64,000 nt of DNA from Occallatibacter riparius (GCF_025264625.1 NZ_CP093313.1:3658001-3722000); one strand, 5' to 3'; shown: positions 1 to 9,681, numbered from the stretch's first letter. The notes: generated from the sequence alone by a model not told the origin. A program made the numbers and translations.

Positions 1-398
1 ACGGACTGCTCGACAGCGCTGATAGCCAGAGCAACGTCGATGCGGAGTTCCTGCCGCACCGCGAGCGTCACGCCTGAAATCGACCACTTGGCGAATCCGT
101 TCGCCGCCACCTTCACGGAGTAGTGTCCCGCAATTACGTTCGAGAACAGATAATCGCCTGTGGCATTCGTCATCGTTTCGCGCGATGTGCCTTCGTCCAT
201 GTTGGTCAGCGTGACGCTTGCGCCGCTGACCACGGCTCCGGCCGCGTCTTTCGCTGTACCGAAGATGGAGCCTTGGGTTTGCGCCCTGCCATCGATCGAA
301 AGCGCTGCCAGGGCGAACACGAACACGGTGATCACTCCTAAGCGCTCGATAAGCGAACGAAGGGTTTCCCGTGTCTCGATCCTGGATGGGTACGTCAT
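1..398 (-). CDS. N-terminal part of a TonB-dependent receptor-like (Oar/carboxypeptidase-regulatory) protein, cut by left edge
   Basis: Reading the minus strand from ATG at 398 gives 132 uninterrupted codons running off the left edge. A hydrophobic stretch (VITVFVFALAAL) ending near GRAQ looks like a signal peptide. It is followed by a domain with G-S-I-F-G-T-A-K-D-A-A-G-A-V-V and GDYLFSNVIAGHYSV, the pattern of the carboxypeptidase regulatory-like beta-sandwich that opens Oar-type TonB-dependent receptors in Acidobacteriota. AGGAGG sits six bases upstream of the ATG, which fixes the start. The barrel itself is outside the window, so the receptor assignment rests on family knowledge. It could instead be another exported protein with this domain. 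Confidence 0.8.
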   Translation of the reverse strand, partial: MTYPSRIETRETLRSLIERLGVITVFVFALAALSIDGRAQTQGSIFGTAKDAAGAVVSGASVTLTNMDEGTSRETMTNATGDYLFSNVIAGHYSVKVAANGFAKWSISGVTLAVRQELRIDVALAISAVEQS

Positions 399-666
399 GT
401 ACTGCCTCCTGAAGTGGATGAGTTTTGGTTTGAGCTGTGGTTGGGGTCCGAAATGATGTGCGTAAACCGGCGCAGCCAACGCAGTCGGGCCGCAAAAAAG
501 GATTCGGAGATGAACCCAGGGGAATACTTCAGTTGGTCTATGTATCGATTCCAGCCTACGAAGGGCGTATTAAAGAGGCGGGTAAATTATGTAAACGGAC
601 GTTTAAAAGCGTTGTCGTGCTTGTGGATAAGCGCGCCCATTTTAGGACGCGCCCAGCAAGGTCGAA

Positions 667-3393
667 TCAGTCGTCTGTCTTAGGCCGTTGCAACCGGTGC
701 GACGACTTTTCAAGTTCCTTGCGGATTTCATCCGCGTCATCCACATCGCGCAATGCCGCTGCCTCCGCCTTCGTCTTCGGTTTTGCAAACTTCGCCTTTG
801 ACGGAACGAAGACATGCTCATCCGCCTGCACCGCTGCGAACGGCTCCATGTGCGGATGATCATCAAAGATCCCGCTGATCTCACCCGCCAGCGCATCCTC
901 CAGGTTTAGAGGCCCCACACCGAGAAGTTCGTCGATCGTGCGCGTGATCGACCCCATGCTGGTGTGCTGGTGACTGATGAATCCTGGCTTGGCCCACGGG
1001 CTTGCGATCATGAGAATGCTGCGATGAGCATCGACGTGATCGACCCCCCCCTGCGCATCATCTTCGGTGACGAAGACAGCCGAGTCCTTCCAGATCGAAG
1101 TGCCTGAGAGGAACGCCACAATTCGGCCCAGCGCAAGGTCGTTATCCGCGACATATGACGCGCGATACGGATAGCCATCTTCAGGCCGCGGATCGGCGGT
1201 GTGATCGTTGGGCAAGCGAATCACGATGAGCGCGGGGACCTTTCCCGAAGCGAGCCGACGCCGAAAATCGCGCTCGAATTCCGTTGCCCTGAATTGATCC
1301 GGAATGCCGAGATTGAACGTTGGGTAGTGCCGATCGGTCGCTTCGAACATCGGCTTCGGAACAGGCGTGTTGAGAAACAGCCTTTGTCCTTCCGGAGCAG
1401 CTCCATCCATCTCGTCGGCGCCCTCAAGCTCTATGCCTTCTCCATAATTGAGAATGCCCAGCGACCCATGTCCCGCAGAAGCGATGTGCTCCCACAACGT
1501 GCCAAACTGAGGCTCATCTTCGGGCATCGGCGCGTCAGCCCCGCCAAAGAACGCGCGTCGTCCCGGCTGCGCTGCGAACGCATCGTCATGGCGCCTGCCC
1601 CCGTACCCAGAAGTCCAAGCCGTGTTGAAGTAAGGCGTCGGATTGATGCCGACTACCCACCGATGCCCATCTGCCGACACATCCGAGTCAACGTAGAAGT
1701 TATCGCTCATCGCATACCGCCGCGCGATCGCGTGCAGATTCGGCGTTACGCGAAGTTCCATTTCCGCCTTCGCATTCCCGGCCGGGGTGCGCTGCTTGCG
1801 CGGCCTCGAATCGTTTTCCGTCACCCAGCCCTCCATGCCGTAGCGCGCAAGCGAAGCATCGCCATTCGAGCCAGCAACATCCCCCAGCACTTCGTCGTAG
1901 GTCCGATTCTCGCGAATCACCAGAAAGCAGTGCTTCAGATGCGGCAGCGGTGTGTGATTCGCAATCGCCGCAGTGTTTCCCGCTACCACCGTATGCGTCA
2001 GAACCTCAGGGGAGGGAAGCGATGCAAGCGGAATCACGCTCAAACTGCCCGACTCCAGCGAGCCTATATAGGAAGGCGAGTTGGGACTATGCTGCGAGCC
2101 TCCGTTCGGCCCCGCACCCTTACCTTTCGTATTGATCACGTACAGAGTCTTGCCGCCAGGAGCGAGCTCGATCGCCGAAGGATTCCAGCCCACAGGAATG
2201 TGTTCCAGCACCTGCATCGAGGCCGCATCGAGCACCGCGACCGCATTGATGCCGGATTCCGCGACGTACACCCGATTGTTCCGAATCGCGATACCGCTGG
2301 GCATCACCCCCCGCAACGGTCGTCCCCCCGCGTCGCGAAATCGTGCGTCGTCGAAAGGCGAAAGATACGCTTGCGCCAGCACCCGCGTCCCATCAGCCGA
2401 AACCCTCACCACTTCGTCTTCATGTGCAAGCGATACGTAGACGGCATCCGCCTCAGCTGCCACGCCTGTCGGAGCAGCTCCGCCCACGGTACCCTGCTTC
2501 GCCTCAGTAATTCGCTCGCCCAGTCGCAGCCGAGCCGAGATCGCCGGATGCTCTAAGTCGCTGATGTCGTACGTCCAGAGCGAACTGCCCTGGTCGGAAT
2601 TTTCGTCGCCCAGCCCGGGAATCTGTTTCCCTTCCACCGTCGTGCCTTCCCGCGCTGCTTTTGACGGATAGCCGACTGCAGGGAAGTGCAGACCCGTTTC
2701 CAGCGGGTGATCGCGATCCGCGCCGGGCACGGTCTTGTATTCGAAGAGGCCCGTATTGGTGACATACATGCGCTTGCCGTCCGGCGAAAGCGCCAGCCCG
2801 AACGGATAAGCCCCGGTCGCAACAGAACCGAGCACCGACAGCCGATGCGAATCCACAAGGACCACGCGCCAGTTCCCCTGGTCCAGAACATAGAGCGTGT
2901 TTCCGTCGCTAGACACAACCAGAGTCGCCGCAAACGAAGATTTGTAAGTCTTGCTCCCAGAATCCCCGTCGAGGGAGATCTCGCCGGTCGCCTTCCAGAC
3001 TGTCGTCGAGTAGGTCCGGATCTTTCCGGAATCCCCCGTCGCGACGTAGAGCGTTGCTCCATCCGGCGAATAACCGAGCCCTGCATGCACTTCGACCGCC
3101 GGATCGTTATTCTCTTCCGCGGGCATGCGCCGCACAGAAGGGTGCTCATCATTCGGGCCGTCGATCACATTCAATGCAAAAGGGAATCCGATAGAGGGTG
3201 CGGCAATCTGCGCGCCGTCTGGGCGAACGGCTAGCGCGAATGGATACGGGGCAAGCGGAATCCAATTCCCGGCAGGATGGATTTCGCGGCCGTTAGGGAG
3301 TGTGGCGGCAACGTCTATCTGGGCAACAGATACGCACGGAAGAGCGATCGCAGCGCAAACCAAGAGCGCAGCCAGTGTTCTCGAAGAGTGCAT
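667..3393 (-). CDS. Exported YncE-like beta-propeller / phosphoesterase fusion protein
   Basis: 908 aa with a signal peptide (first 24 residues, ending SVAQ). The first ~430 residues carry beta-propeller repeats of the YncE/YVTN type (ALAVRPDGAQI, ALSPDGKRMYVTNTG, AIELAPGGKTLYVIN). The second part begins near HCFLVIRENRTYDEVLGD, the opening of the phosphoesterase family that contains phospholipase C and acid phosphatase AcpA, with later SDNFYVDSDVSADGHRW and VFVTEDDAQGGVDHVDAHR. Such fusions are frequent in Acidobacteriota and are predicted to act on extracytoplasmic phosphoesters. The substrate is unknown. The gene stands alone, convergent to no close neighbour. Confidence 0.85.
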   Translation of the reverse strand: MHSSRTLAALLVCAAIALPCVSVAQIDVAATLPNGREIHPAGNWIPLAPYPFALAVRPDGAQIAAPSIGFPFALNVIDGPNDEHPSVRRMPAEENNDPAVEVHAGLGYSPDGATLYVATGDSGKIRTYSTTVWKATGEISLDGDSGSKTYKSSFAATLVVSSDGNTLYVLDQGNWRVVLVDSHRLSVLGSVATGAYPFGLALSPDGKRMYVTNTGLFEYKTVPGADRDHPLETGLHFPAVGYPSKAAREGTTVEGKQIPGLGDENSDQGSSLWTYDISDLEHPAISARLRLGERITEAKQGTVGGAAPTGVAAEADAVYVSLAHEDEVVRVSADGTRVLAQAYLSPFDDARFRDAGGRPLRGVMPSGIAIRNNRVYVAESGINAVAVLDAASMQVLEHIPVGWNPSAIELAPGGKTLYVINTKGKGAGPNGGSQHSPNSPSYIGSLESGSLSVIPLASLPSPEVLTHTVVAGNTAAIANHTPLPHLKHCFLVIRENRTYDEVLGDVAGSNGDASLARYGMEGWVTENDSRPRKQRTPAGNAKAEMELRVTPNLHAIARRYAMSDNFYVDSDVSADGHRWVVGINPTPYFNTAWTSGYGGRRHDDAFAAQPGRRAFFGGADAPMPEDEPQFGTLWEHIASAGHGSLGILNYGEGIELEGADEMDGAAPEGQRLFLNTPVPKPMFEATDRHYPTFNLGIPDQFRATEFERDFRRRLASGKVPALIVIRLPNDHTADPRPEDGYPYRASYVADNDLALGRIVAFLSGTSIWKDSAVFVTEDDAQGGVDHVDAHRSILMIASPWAKPGFISHQHTSMGSITRTIDELLGVGPLNLEDALAGEISGIFDDHPHMEPFAAVQADEHVFVPSKAKFAKPKTKAEAAALRDVDDADEIRKELEKSSHRLQRPKTDD

Positions 3394-4006
3394 GGTGATA
3401 AGTATGCGAAAGAAATGTGAATCCAGGATTGCAAATCCTCTCGCCTTCTACCCGAAATCAACCACGCGGCGCGGACGCGCCGGGAATAAACCGGAAATGA
3501 GGCGGCGGACTTCTGTCGTGCGCCGCGCTCAAGGATTCACCGTCAGGCAAACCCAGCGGCAAGGCAACTTCTGCATACCGAATCGAATCCCATTGTGATC
3601 CAGTGCGGGTTGCCAAAATCACGATGTGCCGAGTTTGCTTGTTCAAACAGGAAACCCAACTGAGGTAGCTCTACAGATACCTGGTGAGTCCACAAAATTA
3701 CTGCTAACGTCAAATGCACCAGCACGATCAAATAGGTACGTAATCCAGCTGTCCCGCAGGGTGGAGTGTTAACACATTAGTAATTGTCCCGCTGCAACGC
3801 TTCTGTTACTATTGGGCCGATCGACCTAAATAGGCTCTCTAATGTTTGCTGCGAGACTCGTATTGCGGGTCGTGTAGTTTTTTCGTCAGACGGTACCCCA
3901 GGATGGACCGCGGCGGCTTTTTTTGAAGTGCCCTTTTTTTATTTTTTTCCCTGTGTGTTGCACCAAGTCTGATGGGCATTAACTTCTTGTTTTTGGGCTA
4001 GGCCTG
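3394..4006. other. Intergenic region with no supported gene
   Basis: About 613 bases separate the divergent phosphoesterase and sugar transferase genes. Short open frames on both strands lack ribosome binding sites and protein-like composition. The right half is AT-richer than its surroundings, with T runs at about 3918-3950. It probably holds the promoters of both flanking genes, but no convincing -35/-10 pair, hairpin or operator was identified. Confidence 0.5.
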
Positions 4007-4807
4007 ATGACATCACTTCCTTCTCTCATTGAAGCGCAGGACGAATCCGTTCGCGAAGTCAAGCGCTTAACGCTGGTGCACTCCACCAGTTTCTCTAGAC
4101 ACGATGCTGCAAAAATCGCCACCGGGTCGTTATGGTGCCTCTCCAGCGGGAAGCGAGCCTTTGACATTCTGGTCTCGTCAGCGATCCTGCTGGTTGGCGG
4201 CATACCAATGCTGCTCATTGCCCTCATGATCCGCCTCACCTCGAGGGGGCCGGCCATCTTTTCGCAAAAGCGGGTGGGGCAGTCCGGACGGCTCTTCTCC
4301 ATTTTCAAATTCCGCAGCATGGTCGTTTGCGCCGACGAATGCGGTTCCGGGTTGACTAAGTCAGGCGACTGCCGAGTTACCCCCATCGGCAAATGGCTGC
4401 GCATGATGAAACTCGACGAGCTTCCGCAGTTCTACAACGTCCTTCGCGGCGACATGAGCATCGTCGGGCCTCGCCCCAAGTTGCCCCAGTTCGCTGATGA
4501 CCGCGATCTTGCCTATCGCCCCGGCATCACAGGTGCGGCATCGCTGGCATTCCGCCGCGAAGAGGAGATTCTCGCCTCCGTTCCTGCCGATCAGGTCGAG
4601 GTCTTCTATCAGCAGCGCATCAAGCCCCTCAAAGCTATCATTGATGCTCGCTATTCCGTGCACGCCACGTTCCAATCGGATCTGCGAATCATTCTCTCGA
4701 CCCTCTGCGCGAGCTTCAACAACGAGCATGCGGCGGCATTGCAGGCTCACGACATCGAGCCGCTTGGACGGTCTGCTGCGAAACCCGTTACCGTTTTGCG
4801 CTATTAA
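4007..4807 (+). CDS. Bacterial sugar transferase (undecaprenyl-phosphate hexose-1-phosphate transferase type)
   Basis: 266 aa. After a ~45-residue N-terminal segment comes KRAFDILVSSAILLVGGIP, the typical re-entrant membrane helix of the WcaJ/PssY/RfbP sugar transferase family. FKFRSM and DELPQFYNVLRGDMSIVGPRP follow and are its diagnostic motifs. The enzyme transfers a hexose-1-phosphate from a nucleotide sugar to undecaprenyl phosphate and so starts a polysaccharide repeat unit at the inner membrane. This is the short form without the N-terminal four-helix domain. The next gene encodes the matching SLBB export protein, which supports exopolysaccharide synthesis. No strong ribosome binding site is visible. 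Confidence 0.9.
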   Translation: MTSLPSLIEAQDESVREVKRLTLVHSTSFSRHDAAKIATGSLWCLSSGKRAFDILVSSAILLVGGIPMLLIALMIRLTSRGPAIFSQKRVGQSGRLFSIFKFRSMVVCADECGSGLTKSGDCRVTPIGKWLRMMKLDELPQFYNVLRGDMSIVGPRPKLPQFADDRDLAYRPGITGAASLAFRREEEILASVPADQVEVFYQQRIKPLKAIIDARYSVHATFQSDLRIILSTLCASFNNEHAAALQAHDIEPLGRSAAKPVTVLRY

Positions 4808-4954
4808 CAGCTTATCCGCGTCCCATTGGTCCGCAGTCGGTATCACTCCTTGGGCTCTAGCTGGTATTCCCGATACCCGGTGCATTCCGGGTGTCGGAAG
4901 AGCCGCTCGGCATGCTTCTTCTGCCACATTCAGCGTGCTAGACTCATTTGTACA

Positions 4955-7669
4955 ATGGAACTTTTAGGCTTTCGGGCGCCTCGCGCTCAATTTGCAGCCG
5001 GCGTTGCTGCAGTTACATTCTTTGCAATACTTACAGCCTCCGCACAGCTTCCAGGCGACACTTCCAATCCGCAGAACAGCCAGCAGCCGAACTGCTCCGA
5101 TCCTGCTCAGGCCGCGACGGCCGCTTGTTCCTCTCAGTTGGATCGTCAACCCACGACCAGCCCGTATTCCCCCGTATCGCCCGTCCCTGAAGTTCCATCC
5201 TATTATTCTGATCGAGAGAGTCCTCGCCAGAGCGTTCCCAACCTCTTACAGCCGAAGACGCCCCCCGAGCCGCTCACCGAGTTCCAGCAGTTTGTTGCTT
5301 CCAGCACCGGCCAGGTTCTGCCCATCTTCGGTGCTGACCTCTTCCGTCAGGTCCCCTCCACATTTGCGCCCCTAGACCTGACCCCGGTTCCCTCCAGCTA
5401 TGTCGTCGGTCCCGGAGATGAACTGCGCATTCGTGTCTGGGGCCAGATCACCTTCCAGGCCAATGTCCGCGTAGACCGTTCAGGTGAGGTTTACTTGCCC
5501 CACATCGGGCCAGTCCATGTCTCCGGACTTGCCTTCTCTGAACTACAGGGCCAACTGCAGAGAGCAGTGGGCGCACAATACAAGAACTTCAACCTCACCG
5601 TCGATCTCGGCCAGATCCGCGCCATTCAGGTCTATACCTCCGGACAGGCACGTCACCCCGGTCTCTACACCATCAGCGGCCTCAGCAGCCTCCTTGACGC
5701 ATTGTTCGCAAGCGGAGGCCCCTCCGTCCGCGGCTCGCTTCGCCGCATCGAGCTGCGCCGCGACGGCAAGCTCGTTTCCGTATTCGACCTCTACACCCTG
5801 CTCACCGCTGGCGACCGCAGCACCGACGTGAAACTGCAATCCGGCGACGTCATCTTTATCCCGGCCGTGGGCCCCCAGGTGGCGGTCACGGGCAGCGTCC
5901 GCAATTCCAGCATCTATGAATTGAAACCCGGTGAAACCCTCAAGGACCTCCTCAGCGATGCCGGCGGACCCTCTGCCGTCGCCGCCGCTACCCGCATCTC
6001 CGTCGGCCGCATTGCCGATCATAAAGATCTCCGTACCGTCGACGTTGCCTTCGATGATGCCGGCCTCAGCACTCCTCTCGCTGACGGCGATCTCGTCCAT
6101 GTTTATTCCATTGTTCCGCGCTTCCAGCAGACCGTAACCCTGCGCGGCAATCTTGCCAACCCCGGCAAATTCAGCTGGCACGATGGCATGCGCATCAGCG
6201 ACCTCATCCCCGATAAAGACTCGCTTCTCACTCGCAGCTATTGGTGGAAGCGCGCCCAGCTCGGCCTGCCCGCCCCCGAGTTCGAGCCATCTGACAATCT
6301 CTCGGTACTCCGTCAGCCCACCGAGCCGCTCACCCTGCCCCCCCCTGGTTCTCGCCGCGCCATCGCCAGCAACTGGCCCTACGGGCAGAATCTGCCCTAC
6401 CCCCCGGGCGACCCCCGCAATCTGGCATACCAGCAGCAGTATCAGCAGCAAAATCCCCAGCAGGGTTATCAACAGCAGGACTACCAACAAAGTTTCACCC
6501 AGCAGGGCTACTACCCCCAGGACTACGATGCTCAGCAGCAGCTCCAGCCTGGGCAGCAATACCCTACCCAGGGCGGCGTCGCTCCCTACCAGCGTCGTGA
6601 AATGCAAATCGCTCAGGGCAGCGGCCTCGCGGAAGGCAGTGAAGATCAGGACTCCAACGCCCAGACACTAGACGGCGTTCCCCGGCGGCCGCGCACAGAG
6701 GTTCGCTTCCTCGCCCCCGAAATCGACTGGGACTACGCCGTTGTCGAGCGCATGAACCGCGATACCCTGAAGACCCAGCTCATCCCCTTCGATCTCGGGC
6801 GTCTCGTGCTTCAGCACGATGACTCCCAGAATCTAGCCCTTCAAGCTGGCGACGTCGTCACCATCTTCTCTGAAGCTGACATCCGCCTTCCCATCGCGCA
6901 GCAAAGCAAGCTGATCAAGCTTGAGGGTGAGTTTGCCCATGCCGGGTCCTACTCGGCCCAGCCCGGTGAGACGCTCCGGCAGCTTGTCCAGCGCGCTGGC
7001 GGCCTCACCGACCACGCGTATCTCTACGGCTCCGAGTTCCGCCGCGAATCCACGCGCCGCCTCCAGCAGCAGCGCATCGACGACTACATTCGCAGCCTCG
7101 ACATGCAGATGCAGCGCAGCAGCCTCGCCTTTGCAGCATCCACTTCACAAGCGGAAGCCGCCGCTGGCGTCTCCGCGCGCACCAACCAGCAGAACCTCAT
7201 TTCGCAACTCCATCAGATGCGCGCCAGCGGCAGAATTGTCCTCGACTTCAAGCCGGACAGCTCAGGCCTTGACCATATTCCTGACGTCGCCCTCGAAAAC
7301 GGTGACACCTTTATCGTTCCCTCGCGGCCGGTAAACATTAACGTCATCGGCGCCGTTTATGACCAGAATTCCTTCCTGTTCAATCCAACGCGAAACGTGA
7401 GCCAATACTTGCATCTCGCCGGCGGACCAAGCCGCAGCGCCGACGCCAAGCATGCCTTCATCATCCGCGCCAATGGCGAGGTCGTCGCCAAAGAAGCTAC
7501 CTCAGGGATGTGGTCGAATCCTTTCCCCAATCTGCTCCTCTACCCTGGCGACAGCATCGTGGTGCCCGAAAAGGTCTACAAGCCTTCCGCGTTGAAAGGC
7601 GTTCTCGATTGGTCTCAGGTCTTCTCCCAGTTCGCACTTGGTGCAGCATCACTCAGCGTCCTTCACTGA
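4955..7669 (+). CDS. SLBB-domain polysaccharide export outer-membrane protein
   Basis: 904 aa from the ATG at 4955, chosen because it is followed directly by a signal peptide (FAAGVAAVTFFAILTASAQ). An upstream TTG in frame at 4826 would place 43 unlikely residues before it. A Poly_export domain (VVGPGDELRIRVWG) is followed by about five SLBB repeats, for example QARHPGLYTISGLSSLLDAL, VRNSSIYELKPGETLKDLL, FAHAGSYSAQPGETLRQLV and YDQNSFLFNPTRNVSQYL. Between SLBB 3 and 4 lies a glutamine- and tyrosine-rich stretch (roughly residues 490-550). The family forms Wza-like outer-membrane channels for exopolysaccharide. It sits 147 bp behind the sugar transferase gene. Confidence 0.9.
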   Translation: MELLGFRAPRAQFAAGVAAVTFFAILTASAQLPGDTSNPQNSQQPNCSDPAQAATAACSSQLDRQPTTSPYSPVSPVPEVPSYYSDRESPRQSVPNLLQPKTPPEPLTEFQQFVASSTGQVLPIFGADLFRQVPSTFAPLDLTPVPSSYVVGPGDELRIRVWGQITFQANVRVDRSGEVYLPHIGPVHVSGLAFSELQGQLQRAVGAQYKNFNLTVDLGQIRAIQVYTSGQARHPGLYTISGLSSLLDALFASGGPSVRGSLRRIELRRDGKLVSVFDLYTLLTAGDRSTDVKLQSGDVIFIPAVGPQVAVTGSVRNSSIYELKPGETLKDLLSDAGGPSAVAAATRISVGRIADHKDLRTVDVAFDDAGLSTPLADGDLVHVYSIVPRFQQTVTLRGNLANPGKFSWHDGMRISDLIPDKDSLLTRSYWWKRAQLGLPAPEFEPSDNLSVLRQPTEPLTLPPPGSRRAIASNWPYGQNLPYPPGDPRNLAYQQQYQQQNPQQGYQQQDYQQSFTQQGYYPQDYDAQQQLQPGQQYPTQGGVAPYQRREMQIAQGSGLAEGSEDQDSNAQTLDGVPRRPRTEVRFLAPEIDWDYAVVERMNRDTLKTQLIPFDLGRLVLQHDDSQNLALQAGDVVTIFSEADIRLPIAQQSKLIKLEGEFAHAGSYSAQPGETLRQLVQRAGGLTDHAYLYGSEFRRESTRRLQQQRIDDYIRSLDMQMQRSSLAFAASTSQAEAAAGVSARTNQQNLISQLHQMRASGRIVLDFKPDSSGLDHIPDVALENGDTFIVPSRPVNINVIGAVYDQNSFLFNPTRNVSQYLHLAGGPSRSADAKHAFIIRANGEVVAKEATSGMWSNPFPNLLLYPGDSIVVPEKVYKPSALKGVLDWSQVFSQFALGAASLSVLH

Positions 7670-7721
7670 TCCAGCTTCGGCACGCCGATCAACCCGGTCG
7701 GCCATCGCCTGAGAACGAAGC

Positions 7722-7751
7722 AAAACGGCAGGCCCTCAAGCCTGCCGTTTT
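7722..7751. terminator. Bidirectional Rho-independent terminator
   Basis: A perfect 12-bp stem (7722-7733 with 7740-7751) around the loop CCTCAA. It begins with AAAA and ends with TTTT, so it can terminate on both strands. It lies between the convergent SLBB export gene and the radical SAM gene. Confidence 0.85.
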
Positions 7752-7757
7752 GAGCTT

Positions 7758-9128
7758 CTAATTCGCTCGGCACGCATACGCACGCGAATCTTCACCAGCG
7801 CGGACCTTTGTCCCCCGCTCACACACCCTTCTTCGGTAGTTGCGATGAAACTCCGCCCGCCGCGCCTTTGTGACCTCATCGGAGTAAATGCGGCTCACCA
7901 GGCTCCGCATCCCCGCCTCCAGCTCCGCGACGCTCATCTTCGCCGGCTGAAAGTTCACGTCGAATAGAGTGCACAGCTCCCACGCCTCATCCCGCAGAAT
8001 GCGCCCTTCCTGCTTCAGTCGCGCATACAGCGGAGTCCCCGGAAACGCCGTCTGCACCGTGATCTGAATGTCATACAGTCCGCTCTTCTGAACGAACTCC
8101 CAGATCGCCTCGAACGACTCGGGACCCGATCCATCAAGGCCCAGAATGAAACAGCCGTTCACCCTCACACCTCGATCCTGAATCTTGCGAATCGCCTCCA
8201 GGTACGACTCCACCTTGCGCGCTTTCCAGTTCGCCCGCTGCTCCACTCCATCGACTCCTGAGAACGTGGTCCCTTCGAACCCGATCAGTACCTCCGCGCA
8301 GCCCGCGTCGCGCAGCATATCCAGCAGTTCGGCATCATCCGCGACCGAAAGATCCGTCTCCGTAAACCAGCGAATATCCTCCCTGGCAACGGCGCGCAAC
8401 AGCTCCTTCGAATGCGCCTTGTTCACGAATGTGTTGTCATCCGCGAACTCGATGAACGGCCGCGCCCACAGCGACTTGATGTTTCTTATCTCATCAATCA
8501 CGCGCTCCACCGGCTTGACCTTGTAAGTCGGCGAGATGCGAATAGATGCCGCGCAGAACTCGCATCGAAACGGGCAGCCTCGTTGCGTTTGCACGGTAAG
8601 CCGGTTATACCGCTCGATCTCCAGCAGATCGAAACGCGGCATCGGCGAATCCGCAAAGCTGTAGTGTGTTCCCCGCGCATCGTACACTGGCTTCAGCGTT
8701 CCGCTGCGCAGGTCCTCGACAATTGCAGGCCACAGCGGCTCGCCTTCGCCAATCAGCACGGCATCGGCGTGGCGCAGCGCTTCCATCGGCAAGGCGGTCA
8801 CATGCAGACCGCCAAGGATCACCCGCGTTCCCAGCGCCCGATAGCGATCCGCCAGTTCGTAAGCCTCACCTATCTGCGCAGAGAAACTCGAAATGGCCAC
8901 CGCATCAAATTCCCGCGGCACCCCGTCAACCTGCTTCACATCCGCGACCTCAAGATACTGAAGATCAACATCCCAGGGCGTCAATCCGGCAAGCGTCAGG
9001 AGACCCAGGCTGGGCAGCGATGCGATCACCCGGCTCCGCTCCACAAACCCAGGCAGCGTCAGTCCTAGCGCCGTGAGTTCGGTGTTATGCGCGCGAACTC
9101 CACTCATGGCAATCAAACCGAGTTTCAT
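7758..9128 (-). CDS. B12-binding domain radical SAM protein
   Basis: 456 aa from the ATG at 9128, which overlaps the stop of the preceding gene as ATGA; a longer frame to 9272 only shadows that gene. Residues 1-150 look like a cobalamin-binding Rossmann domain (FDAVAISSFSAQIGEAYELA, VILGGLHVTALP). Radical SAM cysteines follow in RGCPFRCEFC (C185, C189, C192), with FADDNTF and EVLIGFEGT strands downstream. The family includes BchE and HpnJ relatives that carry out radical methylations, cyclisations or C-C bond formation. The substrate is not deducible. Translation is coupled to the small membrane protein upstream, so the two probably work together. Confidence 0.85.
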   Translation of the reverse strand: MKLGLIAMSGVRAHNTELTALGLTLPGFVERSRVIASLPSLGLLTLAGLTPWDVDLQYLEVADVKQVDGVPREFDAVAISSFSAQIGEAYELADRYRALGTRVILGGLHVTALPMEALRHADAVLIGEGEPLWPAIVEDLRSGTLKPVYDARGTHYSFADSPMPRFDLLEIERYNRLTVQTQRGCPFRCEFCAASIRISPTYKVKPVERVIDEIRNIKSLWARPFIEFADDNTFVNKAHSKELLRAVAREDIRWFTETDLSVADDAELLDMLRDAGCAEVLIGFEGTTFSGVDGVEQRANWKARKVESYLEAIRKIQDRGVRVNGCFILGLDGSGPESFEAIWEFVQKSGLYDIQITVQTAFPGTPLYARLKQEGRILRDEAWELCTLFDVNFQPAKMSVAELEAGMRSLVSRIYSDEVTKARRAEFHRNYRRRVCERGTKVRAGEDSRAYACRAN

Positions 9129-9514
9129 CGTCTCCACCATCCCATAAGAATTGAAAGGATCCCCGCCGTCACCGATAACACCGGAATGGGAAACAGATGC
9201 CGCAGTGGCTTCCGCCAAGCCGAGAGGAAGCAGCACACCGGCATCGTGATAGCGCCTGCCATTAGACCCCACGAAGCAGTCGCTAGCCAGTTGCCGCTCA
9301 GGTTTAACTGAATCGCAGTCGCGGCGAAGAGCAGATTCAGAAATCCCAGCCCGAAGAAAGAGATGTGCCCCAGTCGTGTCAGACGCCTTCGATACGACCC
9401 GTATCCTCCCATCCAGTCGTCACGATGAAAGAGCAGCCCGATCACCGCGCCCGAAAGAACACCGGCCAGCATCCCCACCCACCCGCCAATCAGATTTGTC
9501 ACCGGCATCGTCAT
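9125..9514 (-). CDS. Small integral membrane protein, translationally coupled
   Basis: 129 aa with about four hydrophobic helices (GMLAGVLSGAVIGLLF, FFGLGFLNLLFAATAI, GLMAGAITMPVCCFL, IPVLSVTAGILSILMG). The start at 9514 forms an ATGA overlap with the stop of the 56-aa ORF upstream. A second ATG two codons later (9508) has AGAGAGG at good spacing and is equally possible. The gene ends inside the start of the radical SAM gene. No family is recognised. The context suggests a membrane partner of the radical SAM enzyme. Confidence 0.7.
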   Translation of the reverse strand: MTMPVTNLIGGWVGMLAGVLSGAVIGLLFHRDDWMGGYGSYRRRLTRLGHISFFGLGFLNLLFAATAIQLNLSGNWLATASWGLMAGAITMPVCCFLSAWRKPLRHLFPIPVLSVTAGILSILMGWWRR

Positions 9515-9681
9515 CCTCTCTGCGCGACCTGGCTGCAAGGAGCAACACCTTTCTCAGCCCCGTACGACAACGGTTCTGAAGGCACGATTCCAACCAGCGC
9601 CGATCCATAAGCCTCGAACGCCGCAATAATGGCTGAAACAATCAAGCTGTCCCACTTGGGCGAAACCACAGAGCGCACCAT
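9511..9681 (-). CDS. 56-aa hypothetical protein heading the radical SAM operon
   Basis: ATG at 9681 is preceded by AGGAGG with nine bases spacing, one of the best ribosome binding sites in the window. The frame stays open for 56 codons and ends in an ATGA overlap with the next gene. The protein has a moderately hydrophobic middle (LIVSAIIAAFEAYGSALVG) and may be a single-pass membrane peptide. No family is recognised. The case for a real gene rests on the binding site, the overlap and the consistent strand. Confidence 0.6.
   Translation of the reverse strand: MVRSVVSPKWDSLIVSAIIAAFEAYGSALVGIVPSEPLSYGAEKGVAPCSQVAQRG

Noticed and set aside
1201..2556. 451-codon plus-strand frame inside the phosphoesterase gene
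   Set aside because: Arg/His-rich product without domains; antisense shadow of a well-supported gene.
7758..9272. Longer start for the radical SAM gene at 9272
   Set aside because: The extra 48 residues overlap the membrane protein gene and precede the first strand of the B12-binding domain; the ATGA overlap at 9128 is a better start.
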